The notes beneath the pieces were generated by a model, which was not told where the DNA came from, did not search any database, and saw only the letters and a list, made by a program, of their open reading frames with translations. A stretch of 64,000 nucleotides of DNA from Clostridia bacterium (GTDB lineage: Bacteria; Bacillota_A; Clostridia; Oscillospirales; Acutalibacteraceae), in contig JAFQKE010000030.1 of NCBI GenBank assembly GCA_017397065.1, positions 1-64,000 of the forward strand. The letters run 5' to 3'. The translations under genes and the position numbers were made by a program. Numbering within the stretch: the stretch's first letter is position 1; each line of letters opens with the position of its first letter. This document shows, in pieces, positions 8,044 to 17,300 of the stretch.

Positions 8044-10470
8044 ATGAAACACGTATATAAGATAATCGCTTTGATATCTGCTTTGTGTCTTATGCTCGGT
8101 ATGTTCTCAGGCTGCACGGGCGTCGAAGTGAAACACAAAGATTATTCTGAAGTAGTTAGCGATACAACCGCCGAGCTTGAAAATCTTGATAACGGCGTTG
8201 TAGCTGAATCAGAATATTTTAAAATGGTATGGAACAAAAGCAGCGTTGGCGAAGATGGTACAGAATACCCTCGTGCTATGATTGAGTTTGTTTCTAAAAA
8301 GGATGGTAGTGTTTGGTCTACAACACCAAAAGAATATTATGATACTACCGATCCCGGAACCTTATTCGGTTCCAGCCCCATCAATTCATCACTTATTGTA
8401 ACCCTTCGCAAAGGTGAACAGTTCTTCGCATATGATGCTTATGAAAAATGCATTATGAATAACCGCTTTTCTTCGGTTATGCGTAAGGATGGTAAGGGTA
8501 TTACCGTTACATATTATTTTGATGAATTTGGTGTAATAGTTAGTGTTGACTATTACTTAGAGGATGATGGCTTTAAAATAGGCGTTGATCCTAAAAACAT
8601 TCACAGCTATTTAGTTGAAGATCCGGATGCAGATAAAGGTCTTCACAATAAGTCTGAAGGAATTTTCAAGGTTGTAGGTGTTACTCCTGCCCCATTCCTT
8701 TGCAGTAGTATGAATACACCTGCCAACAGCAAGGATAGCTATTTTGTAGTACCTTCCGGTAGCGGTGCACTTATGTATATTGATCAGCGCACCGACTCTG
8801 ATAGCATTGCAGGCCGTGCATTTGGTGATCCCGATTATTTGAATCCTAACGATCGCAGCGGTTGGATATATGGTGAAGATTATGCGGTTGATAAATATAA
8901 CAACCCCAGTAATGAAACCCCAATTACTATGCCTTTCTACGGAATCAAAAAGGGCGAAAATGCACTTTGTGCTATTATTGAGCAGTCTGCTGAAGCCTGT
9001 AAATTAAGTGCAAAGGTTGGAGATCCCAGCACAGGCTTGGATATATTCTCTGAGGCACCATATGGTTACTCATATCTTTCAGCCACATATAGCACAATTG
9101 GTTACAATCAGGTTTATTCTTCCGGAAACTGGCGTTTACATTACAATGAAGATGTAGACCGCAATATCACTCCTTTGGTAATTGGTTATTATCCATTATC
9201 AGGAGAAGATGCCAGCTATGTTGGTATGGCTAAACGTTATCAGAAGTATCTCGTTGAAAAAGAGAACCTTAAAAAATCTCAAGACAACTCACTTCTTAAC
9301 GTTAAGTTCTATGGCTCATATATTCAGGATGAGCTTGCAGTAGGTATTCCTTACGGAAAGGATGTTGCCCTTACCTCTTATGATGAGGCTACCGAAATTT
9401 TAAGCGAGCTTAAAAAGATTTCGGGCGGTAACCTTACAGCAATTATGCAGGGTTACGGCGAAGGCGGTATCGCTTCAAATGAAATTGCCGGCGGCTTTAC
9501 CCTTACCGATAGCGTTGCAGGTGATGAGGACGATTTAAAGGATTTTATTGAGTATACAGAGTCTAACGGAATCAAAACTTTCTTCAATTTTGATACAATT
9601 AACTTCTTCGAGTCGGGTAATGGCTACAGCACAAGTTCAGATTCTGCTGATAGTGCAAACGGCATTACCGCACCTGTGTATAACTTCTTAATCTCCACCC
9701 ACGATAGACACACAAAAAGCAAGGGTGGTAAGGTTGGTGCTTTGATTGCACGTGACCAGATGGACGACGTTGTTAATGATGTTGTTGCTCTTGCCGATAA
9801 GATGGGTATTACAGGACTTGCTTTTGATACCTTAGGTAACACCTGCTATTCTGATTATGATACCCTTGAGGATGATGACACAACCTTTAAATATCCGCTT
9901 CGTAATGAGATGGGTAATGATGTTAAGGCAATAGCTAAGGATGTTAAGAAAAAGAGCAAAACCGTACTTATGGATGGTGCATTTTCTTACGCTGCAGTAG
10001 GTGCCGATATCATAACAAACATACCTACCTCTTCTACAAAATCAAACGCATTTGATTTGGAAATTCCTCTTTATCAGATGGTATTCCAGGGTTATCGCTC
10101 TAACAGCATTGGAGCAATAAACACTGCAGGTAATAAGAGAACTCAGTTCTTAAAGGCAATTGAAACCGGAAGCGGACTTTCTTTCGAGCTTATAAATAAT
10201 TATGATAGAGAAGTTCGCAAACAACTTTTACCCGGTCTTCACGCTGCTCTTTATGAAGATAATGTTCAGTTAATTAAAGACTGTGTGAATGAAGCTCAAG
10301 GCTACCTTACAAAGGTTGCAGGTGCTACAATTTCAAATCACAGATATGTAGCAAAAAATGTTACAGAAACAGTATTCGATAACGGCGTAACCGTTTTAGT
10401 AAACTACAATGATACCGATTATAGAATCGGTAACACAGTTATAAAAGCTCAAGGCTTTTTAGTTAAGTAA
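8044..10470 (+). CDS. DUF5696-like surface lipoprotein, TIM-barrel type
   Basis: I chose ATG 8044 because a GGAGG site stands at 8032-8036 and the product then begins with a clean lipoprotein signal (hydrophobic core, then FSGC). The frame is open further upstream, to 8017. The mature protein of about 780 residues has an N-terminal beta-rich part (to about residue 400) and a later part with alternating helix and strand pieces (LTAIMQGYGEGG, KTFFNFDTINFF, MGITGLAFDTLGN) typical of a glycosidase-like barrel. This resembles DUF5696 proteins, which I recall beside YesO-type ABC systems and YIP1 proteins in Paenibacillus. The catalytic residues are not obvious. A role in polysaccharide processing at the membrane is inference. 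Confidence 0.6.
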   Translation: MKHVYKIIALISALCLMLGMFSGCTGVEVKHKDYSEVVSDTTAELENLDNGVVAESEYFKMVWNKSSVGEDGTEYPRAMIEFVSKKDGSVWSTTPKEYYDTTDPGTLFGSSPINSSLIVTLRKGEQFFAYDAYEKCIMNNRFSSVMRKDGKGITVTYYFDEFGVIVSVDYYLEDDGFKIGVDPKNIHSYLVEDPDADKGLHNKSEGIFKVVGVTPAPFLCSSMNTPANSKDSYFVVPSGSGALMYIDQRTDSDSIAGRAFGDPDYLNPNDRSGWIYGEDYAVDKYNNPSNETPITMPFYGIKKGENALCAIIEQSAEACKLSAKVGDPSTGLDIFSEAPYGYSYLSATYSTIGYNQVYSSGNWRLHYNEDVDRNITPLVIGYYPLSGEDASYVGMAKRYQKYLVEKENLKKSQDNSLLNVKFYGSYIQDELAVGIPYGKDVALTSYDEATEILSELKKISGGNLTAIMQGYGEGGIASNEIAGGFTLTDSVAGDEDDLKDFIEYTESNGIKTFFNFDTINFFESGNGYSTSSDSADSANGITAPVYNFLISTHDRHTKSKGGKVGALIARDQMDDVVNDVVALADKMGITGLAFDTLGNTCYSDYDTLEDDDTTFKYPLRNEMGNDVKAIAKDVKKKSKTVLMDGAFSYAAVGADIITNIPTSSTKSNAFDLEIPLYQMVFQGYRSNSIGAINTAGNKRTQFLKAIETGSGLSFELINNYDREVRKQLLPGLHAALYEDNVQLIKDCVNEAQGYLTKVAGATISNHRYVAKNVTETVFDNGVTVLVNYNDTDYRIGNTVIKAQGFLVK

Positions 10471-10485
10471 AGGAGGGGACTTTAA

Positions 10486-11589
10486 GTGAATAATGATAAT
10501 AACGATAAAAAAGTATTAGAAGCTGAATCCACCGAACAAAAGCCCTCTCTTTCAGAAATACTTAAAGCTGAAGAGGCAGAGCTTAAAGCAAAAAGAAAGG
10601 CTGAAAAAGCCAAGAAAAAGGGAAAGGTTGCCTATGATATCAACGGCAACATTATTCCCGACCTTGATGTAAAGCATGTACGCGGAATTGAATCTAAAAA
10701 GAGCTGGTACGGTTTTTACTTTGTACTTCCTTGGATAATCGGTATGATTCTTTTCTTCCTCATTCCTCTTGTGTCTTCACTTATCTATGCCTTTAGCGAT
10801 GTTGTTCCTGAAAGTGGATATATGTCTACAAAATGGGTTGGCTTAGATAACTTTAAGTACATATTTGAGAGTGACGATACCTATCAGACCAACTTGTTAT
10901 CTTCTCTTGGTTCTTTCTTCGCTCAGATGCCTATAGTTATTATAGTTAGCTTGATTCTTGCACTTATACTCAACAGTAAGTTCAAGGGAAGAACCTTCTT
11001 CAGAGGCGTTTTCTTCGTTCCTGTTATTGTTGCAACCGGCGTTGTTATGGAGCTACTTACTCAGTCTTATGGTGCTAACGGTGCAATCATTCAGCTTTCC
11101 TCTTCAATCTCTGAGGATGCTTATTCAGCGGTTGGTACCGGCGGCGGTATGGACTTCTCACAATTGCTTAACTCCTTGCAATTGCCGGAGGATGTAACTG
11201 CAGAGCTCAATTCTATGATAACAGATATTTTCAACACTATCTGGACCTGCGGTATTCCTGTTGTTCTGTTTATTGCCGGACTTCAGACAATCCCCTCACA
11301 GCTTTATGAAGCTTCAAAGGTTGAGGGTGCTACCGCTTGGGAGGAGTTCTGGTACATTACCCTGCCTTCCATTGGCCAGACATTGCTTTTGGTTATGATC
11401 TTTACACTTATAGAGCTTCTTACCAAAGCCGATAACCCGGTTATCGATCAAGCTTACAATCAGATGAGAAGTAACCTTGAATATGGCTTGAGTGCCGCAA
11501 TGCTGTGGTTGTTCTTTGCAATCATAGGCGCTATAATCGGACTTGTAATTTTAATTTACTCTAAGACTTGTCTTAAGAGATGGGAATAA
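10486..11589 (+). CDS. Second carbohydrate ABC permease, MalF type
   Basis: This 367-residue permease starts with GTG at 10486 after a strong AAAGGAGGGG site. The first 60 or so residues are charged and cytoplasmic, rich in K, A and E with a short coiled-coil look, which is longer than usual. Transmembrane helices follow (first near residue 78), and a loop between helices is enlarged around residues 200-250. The EAA loop reads EASKVEGATAWEEFW. It differs greatly from the permease at 3964-4890, so it is not a recent duplicate. With the next gene it forms the second permease pair of the locus, presumably served by the solute-binding lipoprotein at 12650. Confidence 0.87.
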   Translation: MNNDNNDKKVLEAESTEQKPSLSEILKAEEAELKAKRKAEKAKKKGKVAYDINGNIIPDLDVKHVRGIESKKSWYGFYFVLPWIIGMILFFLIPLVSSLIYAFSDVVPESGYMSTKWVGLDNFKYIFESDDTYQTNLLSSLGSFFAQMPIVIIVSLILALILNSKFKGRTFFRGVFFVPVIVATGVVMELLTQSYGANGAIIQLSSSISEDAYSAVGTGGGMDFSQLLNSLQLPEDVTAELNSMITDIFNTIWTCGIPVVLFIAGLQTIPSQLYEASKVEGATAWEEFWYITLPSIGQTLLLVMIFTLIELLTKADNPVIDQAYNQMRSNLEYGLSAAMLWLFFAIIGAIIGLVILIYSKTCLKRWE

Positions 11590-11603
11590 GGAGGGGAAAG
11601 ATA

Positions 11604-12581
11604 ATGACAACAGATAAAAAGCTTAAAAAGACGGTTCCCTTCCTTAACAAAAATAAGGTTAAAGAGACCGGCGGACATCTTGTGGTATCAATTTTCCGTT
11701 ATGTTTTGCTTATAGCAATCAGCTACATCATTCTTTATCCTCTTTTTGCTATGATAGCATATTCTTTCCACTCTAAGATAGACGTTATGGACCCAAGTGT
11801 TACTTGGATTGCTAAAGACGGTACCTTTGAAGCCTACACAGGCGCTTGGAAAGCACTTGATTATCCCAAATCACTTCTCAATACCTTGCTTGTTGGTATG
11901 GTAAGTGCTTTATTGGAAATCTTCTCCTGTGCTATTGCCGCTTACGGCTTTGCAAGATTCAAATTCAAAGGCCGCGGACTTCTTTTCGGCGTGGTTCTTC
12001 TAACCGCAATAGTTCCTGTACAAATTCTTGTTATACCGCTTAATCTTAACTACCAGTTCTTTAATTTCGGTTATTTGGTAGATTTGCTTAACCTGATTCC
12101 CGGAGTAAACATTCCTTACATAAGCCTTATAGATACTCCGTTCACATTCTGGTTGCCCTCGCTCTTTGGCGTTGGTCTTCGTTCCGGACTTTTCATATTC
12201 ATCTATCGTCAGTTCTTTATGGGTCTGCCAAAAGAATTGGAGGAGGCATCCTGGATAGATGGTTGCAGTCCATTTATGACCTTCTTCCGTGTTGTAATTC
12301 CGTCATCGGGCGTTGTATTCCTTACGGTTTCCATATTTGCCATAATTTGGCATTGGAACGAATATTACCAGTCGGTTATATTCTTTACCAACGAGTTCCC
12401 GCTTGCGGTTGCTATGGCAAATTTAAACCAAACACTGAGAGAGCAAGGCCTTGTTGATGCCTTTGCTGCATCGGGTGTTTCGGCAGCCTGCCTTATGTTC
12501 ATAGGCCCTGTTTTAATTATGTATTTGTTTTTACAAAAGAAATTTATACAAAGTATTGACAGAGTCGGAATAGTAGGTTAA
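11604..12581 (+). CDS. Second carbohydrate ABC permease, MalG type
   Basis: The start at 11604 follows an AAGGAGGGG site that overlaps the stop of the preceding permease gene. The frame is open to an in-gene ATG at 11580, but that has no such site. The 325-residue product has about six transmembrane helices and the EAA loop (EEASWIDGCSPFMTFFRVVIP, around residue 220). It carries a longer third loop than the MalG-type protein at 4896. The last residues (KFIQSIDRVGIVG) match the usual C-terminal tail of MalG-type permeases that rests on the ATPase. It pairs with the 10486 product. Confidence 0.87.
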   Translation: MTTDKKLKKTVPFLNKNKVKETGGHLVVSIFRYVLLIAISYIILYPLFAMIAYSFHSKIDVMDPSVTWIAKDGTFEAYTGAWKALDYPKSLLNTLLVGMVSALLEIFSCAIAAYGFARFKFKGRGLLFGVVLLTAIVPVQILVIPLNLNYQFFNFGYLVDLLNLIPGVNIPYISLIDTPFTFWLPSLFGVGLRSGLFIFIYRQFFMGLPKELEEASWIDGCSPFMTFFRVVIPSSGVVFLTVSIFAIIWHWNEYYQSVIFFTNEFPLAVAMANLNQTLREQGLVDAFAASGVSAACLMFIGPVLIMYLFLQKKFIQSIDRVGIVG

Positions 12582-12597
12582 AATGTATATGTATATG

Positions 12598-12626
12598 TTA
12601 CGCTAGTAGTAGTGTGATAGTATAAA
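12598..12626 (+). promoter_or_regulatory. Possible internal promoter before the lipoprotein gene
   Basis: TTACGC at 12598-12603 and TATAAA at 12621-12626 are 17 bases apart in the 68-base gap before the solute-binding lipoprotein gene. That gene also has a codon use richer in C-ending codons than its neighbours, as expected if it is made in larger amount. The -35 match is modest. Confidence 0.3.
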
Positions 12627-12649
12627 ACAAAAATTTGGAGGTAAACAAA

Positions 12650-14155
12650 ATGAAAGCAATGAAACGTTTTGCTAGTCTTTTGGCATTGTTGCTTGCAGTT
12701 ATGATGCTTTTTGCAGCCTGCGGCCCTGCTGAGGAAACTAGCAATGCCTCAGAAGATGCTAGTGATGAAACCGCAGATGTTTCTTCAGATGTAACTGATG
12801 AGGAGACCCAAGATGAGTCTAATCCTGAGGATGCTACTGAATCCAAAGAAGAAGACGCAAGTAAAGACAACAGTAAAGAGGAAGGTAACCAAAACAACAA
12901 TCAGCCTTCTAAAACCGGTAAAAAAGACGGCTTCAGCAACAGCGCTGAAAAAGCCGGCACCATCTACAAGAACGCTCCTAAAAAGGAAGTTCACGTTCTT
13001 ATGTGGAGAAAATTCCACAAATCTGAGCAGCTTTTAGTTGATCAGTACGAGAAATTAACAGATGTTAAAATAAAGGTTACTGTTTCTTCTGAGAGAGAGT
13101 ATCCCACTAAGCTTGTTTCTATGGTTTCCGGTGGTCAGTCTCCTGACGTTGTTATGTTCCAGTCTAACAACTTCCCCGGCCTTGTAACCAAGTCCTTACA
13201 GCCTCTTAACGAGAAATACTTCCAGCTTGATTCTGACTGCTGGAACAAAACCTATATGGACGCTTACAAAATCAACGGCGTTTATTTTGGTGTAGCAATG
13301 CCTAACTCTTGGTCTTGCGAAGACTGTACTTATGTAACCTACTATTCTCCCGCAATTCTTAAAAAATGCGGTATTAAGGAAACTCCTTATCAGCTCTATA
13401 AAAAGGGTCAGTGGAACTGGGAGACCCAGAACGACATAGTTCGTAAGGTAAATGCTAAGAAGCTTACCGGTCTTTCACTCCAGTCTACCGATATGTTTAT
13501 GCTTTCTGCCGGTGAAGACTTCACTAAGTACAATGGCAGCAAATACACTAACCGTCTTGATAACGTTAAAGGCAACAGTCTTCTTACCAAGGCTTGGATG
13601 GAAGTTGCTGAGCTTCAGGGCGACGACTGCATTTCCGGTTGGGATATCACCAACGTTCAGCAGGGTAAGGTTGGTCTCTTCACCGCTATCTCCTACGGTC
13701 TCTACAACGAGGGTGACTGGTTCCCCAGCAACTTCGCTAAGAATCTTGAGGCTGTTCCTGTAGCCGGTCCTAAGGGCAAAACCGCTTATACTCCTGTTCG
13801 TCCTAAGGTTTGGGGCGTTCCCAAGAAGGCTAAGAACCCCGAAGGTGCTGCATACTTCCTCCGTTACTTCCTCGATGTAAGCGAATTCAATCAGGATTCT
13901 ACCTTCCACAACAGCCAGTTCAAAACTGTTTTCAAGGAGATTACCAAATCTTCTGCTAAGAAGACCATTATGCACGGTTCCGGTGTTTGCGACTATGTTG
14001 AGTCCGGTAACTACTCCAAGATTTGTAACGCTCTTGCCGGTACTAGTCCTGCTAACATTACCCAGCAGCTTAACTCTAAGAAGGGTTCTGTTCAGACCGG
14101 TATTGCACGTGCAAACAAAGACCTTGCCAGAATTAAAAAGTCTAGCTCTAAATAA
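12650..14155 (+). CDS. Solute-binding lipoprotein of a sugar ABC importer
   Basis: ATG 12650 has a GGAGG site 8 bases upstream; the frame is open to a TTG at 12635, which is too close to that site to use. The 501-residue product has a lipoprotein signal ending in LFAAC, then an acidic S/D/E/N-rich tether of about 65 residues, then a family-1 solute-binding fold (for example SPDVVMFQSNNFPG near residue 165 and GLFTAISYGLYNEGDW later). It should be anchored outside the membrane and feed the permeases encoded just before it. Many C-ending codons (AAC, TTC, TAC) suggest strong expression. A strong stem-loop follows the gene. The substrate is unknown. Confidence 0.85.
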   Translation: MKAMKRFASLLALLLAVMMLFAACGPAEETSNASEDASDETADVSSDVTDEETQDESNPEDATESKEEDASKDNSKEEGNQNNNQPSKTGKKDGFSNSAEKAGTIYKNAPKKEVHVLMWRKFHKSEQLLVDQYEKLTDVKIKVTVSSEREYPTKLVSMVSGGQSPDVVMFQSNNFPGLVTKSLQPLNEKYFQLDSDCWNKTYMDAYKINGVYFGVAMPNSWSCEDCTYVTYYSPAILKKCGIKETPYQLYKKGQWNWETQNDIVRKVNAKKLTGLSLQSTDMFMLSAGEDFTKYNGSKYTNRLDNVKGNSLLTKAWMEVAELQGDDCISGWDITNVQQGKVGLFTAISYGLYNEGDWFPSNFAKNLEAVPVAGPKGKTAYTPVRPKVWGVPKKAKNPEGAAYFLRYFLDVSEFNQDSTFHNSQFKTVFKEITKSSAKKTIMHGSGVCDYVESGNYSKICNALAGTSPANITQQLNSKKGSVQTGIARANKDLARIKKSSSK

Positions 14156-14188
14156 TTAAACGGCGGGTTATTAAAACTTAATTTTAAA

Positions 14189-14219
14189 TGGCGAGCCCCT
14201 TTTAAAAAGGGGCCCGCCA
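14189..14219 (+). terminator. Strong stem-loop after the lipoprotein gene
   Basis: TGGCGAGCCCC pairs with GGGGCCCGCCA, with a T/A extension toward the loop: a stem of about 14 pairs with one mismatch. No run of T follows, so it may be a 3'-end stabiliser or a weak terminator rather than a standard one. Confidence 0.6.
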
Positions 14220-14241
14220 CCTCAAAATATTTGACGCCTTT

Positions 14242-14327
14242 TTGGCCAAAGCATTTAAATTTGAATCAGCCTTAAATGGCTATTTTTAAGCGTTTTAGGT
14301 TGGTTCGTGTTTAAACGCTTTGGCTAA
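14242..14327 (+). repeat. Dispersed intergenic repeat, copy A, with terminal inverted repeats
   Basis: An element of about 80 bases begins GCCAAAGCATTTAAA (14245-14259) and ends TTTAAACGCTTTGGC (14310-14324). The ends are inverted repeats matching at 14 of 15 positions, or 16 of 18 when extended. Inside are a small hairpin AGCC-N6-GGCT and a second stem AAGCGTTT/AAACGCTT. Related copies are at 24495-24560 and, reversed, at 200-238. Confidence 0.6.
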
Positions 14328-14397
14328 GGGCATATTGTGTTTTGGTAGGGAGATAATGATTCGAAAACATTTTTGTAAACAAAAGGGGAGATATAAA

Positions 14398-17300
14398 GTG
14401 AAAAATAAACTGTTATCCCTATTATTGGTAATCACACTGCTTGCTATAACGGTTTCGGTTGGTTTGCCTTCTACCTTGGCTGCCGATTCTGATAACCTTT
14501 TAACAAACGGTGATTTTTCTGATTATAGCGGATATACTCCAACAAGCTGGCTAGTTAGCCCTAATTCAAATGGCGGTGCTTCGGCTCAAATTGTTGAAGA
14601 TACTGAGCTACCTAATGGAACAAAAGTTAATGCATTAAAGGTTAGCACAACCATAGCCAACACCAAACTTAATAGGGTTACTCATGCTAAGAAAATTAAA
14701 ATTGAAAAAAACGCCTCTTACACTATGACCTATTGGGTTAAGGTTAAGGCGATTAAAGGGCTTAAAACTTCTATGTACGAGCCCGATTATATAGATAAAA
14801 ACGGTAATCCCGGACATAATGATAATCCGGCTGACGGAACCAACATTTATTCATACAGATATGATGATGGTTCTACCCGAGTTATCCGTACCGATATTGA
14901 GCACAGTTGGACTGTAGCTGAAACAGGCACCGTTATTGATGCTAACGGTCCCTCTATGTTCATTTCTCGTTCTGGCGGAGTAGCTCAGGTTTTAACACCT
15001 GATTACCCAAAAACAAACCGTGAGGGCGAGTGGTTGCAGGTTGTTCACACCTTTGCAACCGATAATCTAGCTGCACATGAGGCAGATGTTACCTATCAGG
15101 TTAACTTCCCCTCGGCTGTAGGCGGCGAGGTTTGGCTTGCTGACTTTAAAATGAGTGTTGTTAAGTCTGAAGTTGAGGATTATTATACACCTGCTATCAA
15201 TGATGCAAAATTAGGTTGTGTTTCTAAAGAGGTTCCTCTTATGAGCGGTAAACCCGCCGAAATAAAAGCAGAACCCTTTGGTGAAAACACATTTGATGGT
15301 TGGTATGTAAACGGTTCGCTTGCTTCTACCGATGCTGTGCTTACCTTTACCTATGACCCTGCCAATCCTCCTAAATATGAGGCACGCTTTACAAAGTCCG
15401 CATTTGGTATTGACGGTAGCTTTGAAACAGGCTATACCAACGGTCAGCTTTTAGCAGAGGCCGTTCACGCAAAAGATCCAAAAAATGCTGATACCGATTG
15501 GACTCCTACAAGTTTCCTTGGTAGTGTAAAGGATAATAGCGGTTTTTATGTAGATTCTCATTACGGTGGCACATGGCGTAAAGCCACCATAACCAACGCT
15601 ATGGCTCACACCGGTAATAATTCTGTTTGCTTCTCCGGTCAGTACGGTTTGCTAGGTTATAAGTATTCCGGTCTTACCCCTAACACAGAATACATACTTT
15701 CAGTTTATGCTTATTTAACTGCAGATAAAACTACCGATTGGGCAGGCACAAGCACCATACTTGTTACCCCTGCTAATGAAAGCTGTATAGTTAAAAGAGC
15801 AGACAATTCCTATGGTGCTAATAATACAACTGCACTTGCCTACAAGTATATCAAAAACGATTTGGATGTAACTGCAGGCTGGACCAAGCTTGAGCTTAAG
15901 GTTAATACAGGTAGTAACACCGATGTTATTTTCTGGATTGATTCTAACGGCACTAACGCAAAGCTTTATTTAGATAACTTTGCTATCAAGCGTCCTCCTC
16001 AGACCTTCAAGCCTAAGGTAAGTGATACCGATTTAGGTTCTGCCACCTCGGAAACTACTGATGTTTTAGAGGGTGCAGATGTTACCGTTACTGCAGAGTC
16101 TATAAACGACGGTCAGTTCAAGGGTTGGTATATTGGTGAAGAGCTTATGAGCTCTGATCTTACCTACACTTTCAAATATCAGGTTAAATTTGCAGATTTG
16201 ACCGCCAAGTTTGAGGCTGGCCCAAATACTCTCCCCGATTATAGCTTTGAAAATAGATTTACCAACGGTCAGGTATTGGCACAAAGCCCTAATGTATCTT
16301 ATTCTAAAAATGATACTGCCGGTCTTTGGACTGAAGATTTGTTTAAAACCAGCTCTAAGGACGGGGAAAATAAATTCTTTATTGATTCTGAGTGGTCTAT
16401 GTGGGGCAATGTTACCGCTACCACCGAGGAATCACATACCGGCAACTTCTCAATAAAAATGTCACCCAACTCCCGTTATATGGGTTATAAAATTGAAGGT
16501 CTTAGCAAGAACACTAAATATATTGTAAGCTTCTATGCTATGACCAAGGGCACTAAAGACTCTAAAACCGATACTGTGGCTCCAATTTCTATCACAGATG
16601 GCAATATGAGCTGTATGACTAAGAGTGGCAGTAATATTGTTGTAAGAACGGTGGAGGCAGGTGCATTAGCAAAATATACCGCTCCTGACTCTGATGCAAG
16701 AAATACTTGGAAGAAGTTCTCTGTTAACTTTGACTCTAAGGATAGCACATCTGTTATTGTTTGGTTGCGTCCCGAGGGTGATGGAACCAACCTTTATTTA
16801 GATGATTTAACTATTAGATTTGCACCAAAGCAGTTTAAACCTACTTCTAACAACAGCGGTTTAGGCTCTGTTACTCCTAACGATTATGTTGAGTGTGCAA
16901 TAGGTGATTCTATTACCGTTAAGGCAACACCTTACCCCAACGTTACCTTTGTGGGTTGGTATGTTGGTGATGAGCTTATTAGCACCGATGCTGAGTTTAC
17001 CTTTAATTATGAAGATAAGTATCAGGGCTTAGAGGCTGTATTTGCCGGTATGCCCGGTACTATTCCCAATGGTAGCTTTGAGTATTATCAAAACGGCCAG
17101 GTTTTAGCTAAATACAGCAATTCTACATTTGAAAACAATCCCCCATGGTATGTTAATACAACTTATAGAACAGATAATAATCTTGCATTAACTGTTACTA
17201 ACGAAAGAGCCCATACAGGTGAAAAAGCTGCTACATTAAACATTCCTTATCGTATAGCCGGTTTGGATATTGAGGGCTTGCAGCCTGAAACACAGTATTT

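Noticed and set aside
3964..12581. The two ABC permease pairs as a tandem duplication
   Set aside because: The MalF-type proteins differ in length, N-terminus and EAA-loop sequence, and so do the MalG-type ones; they are distant paralogues, not a recent copy.
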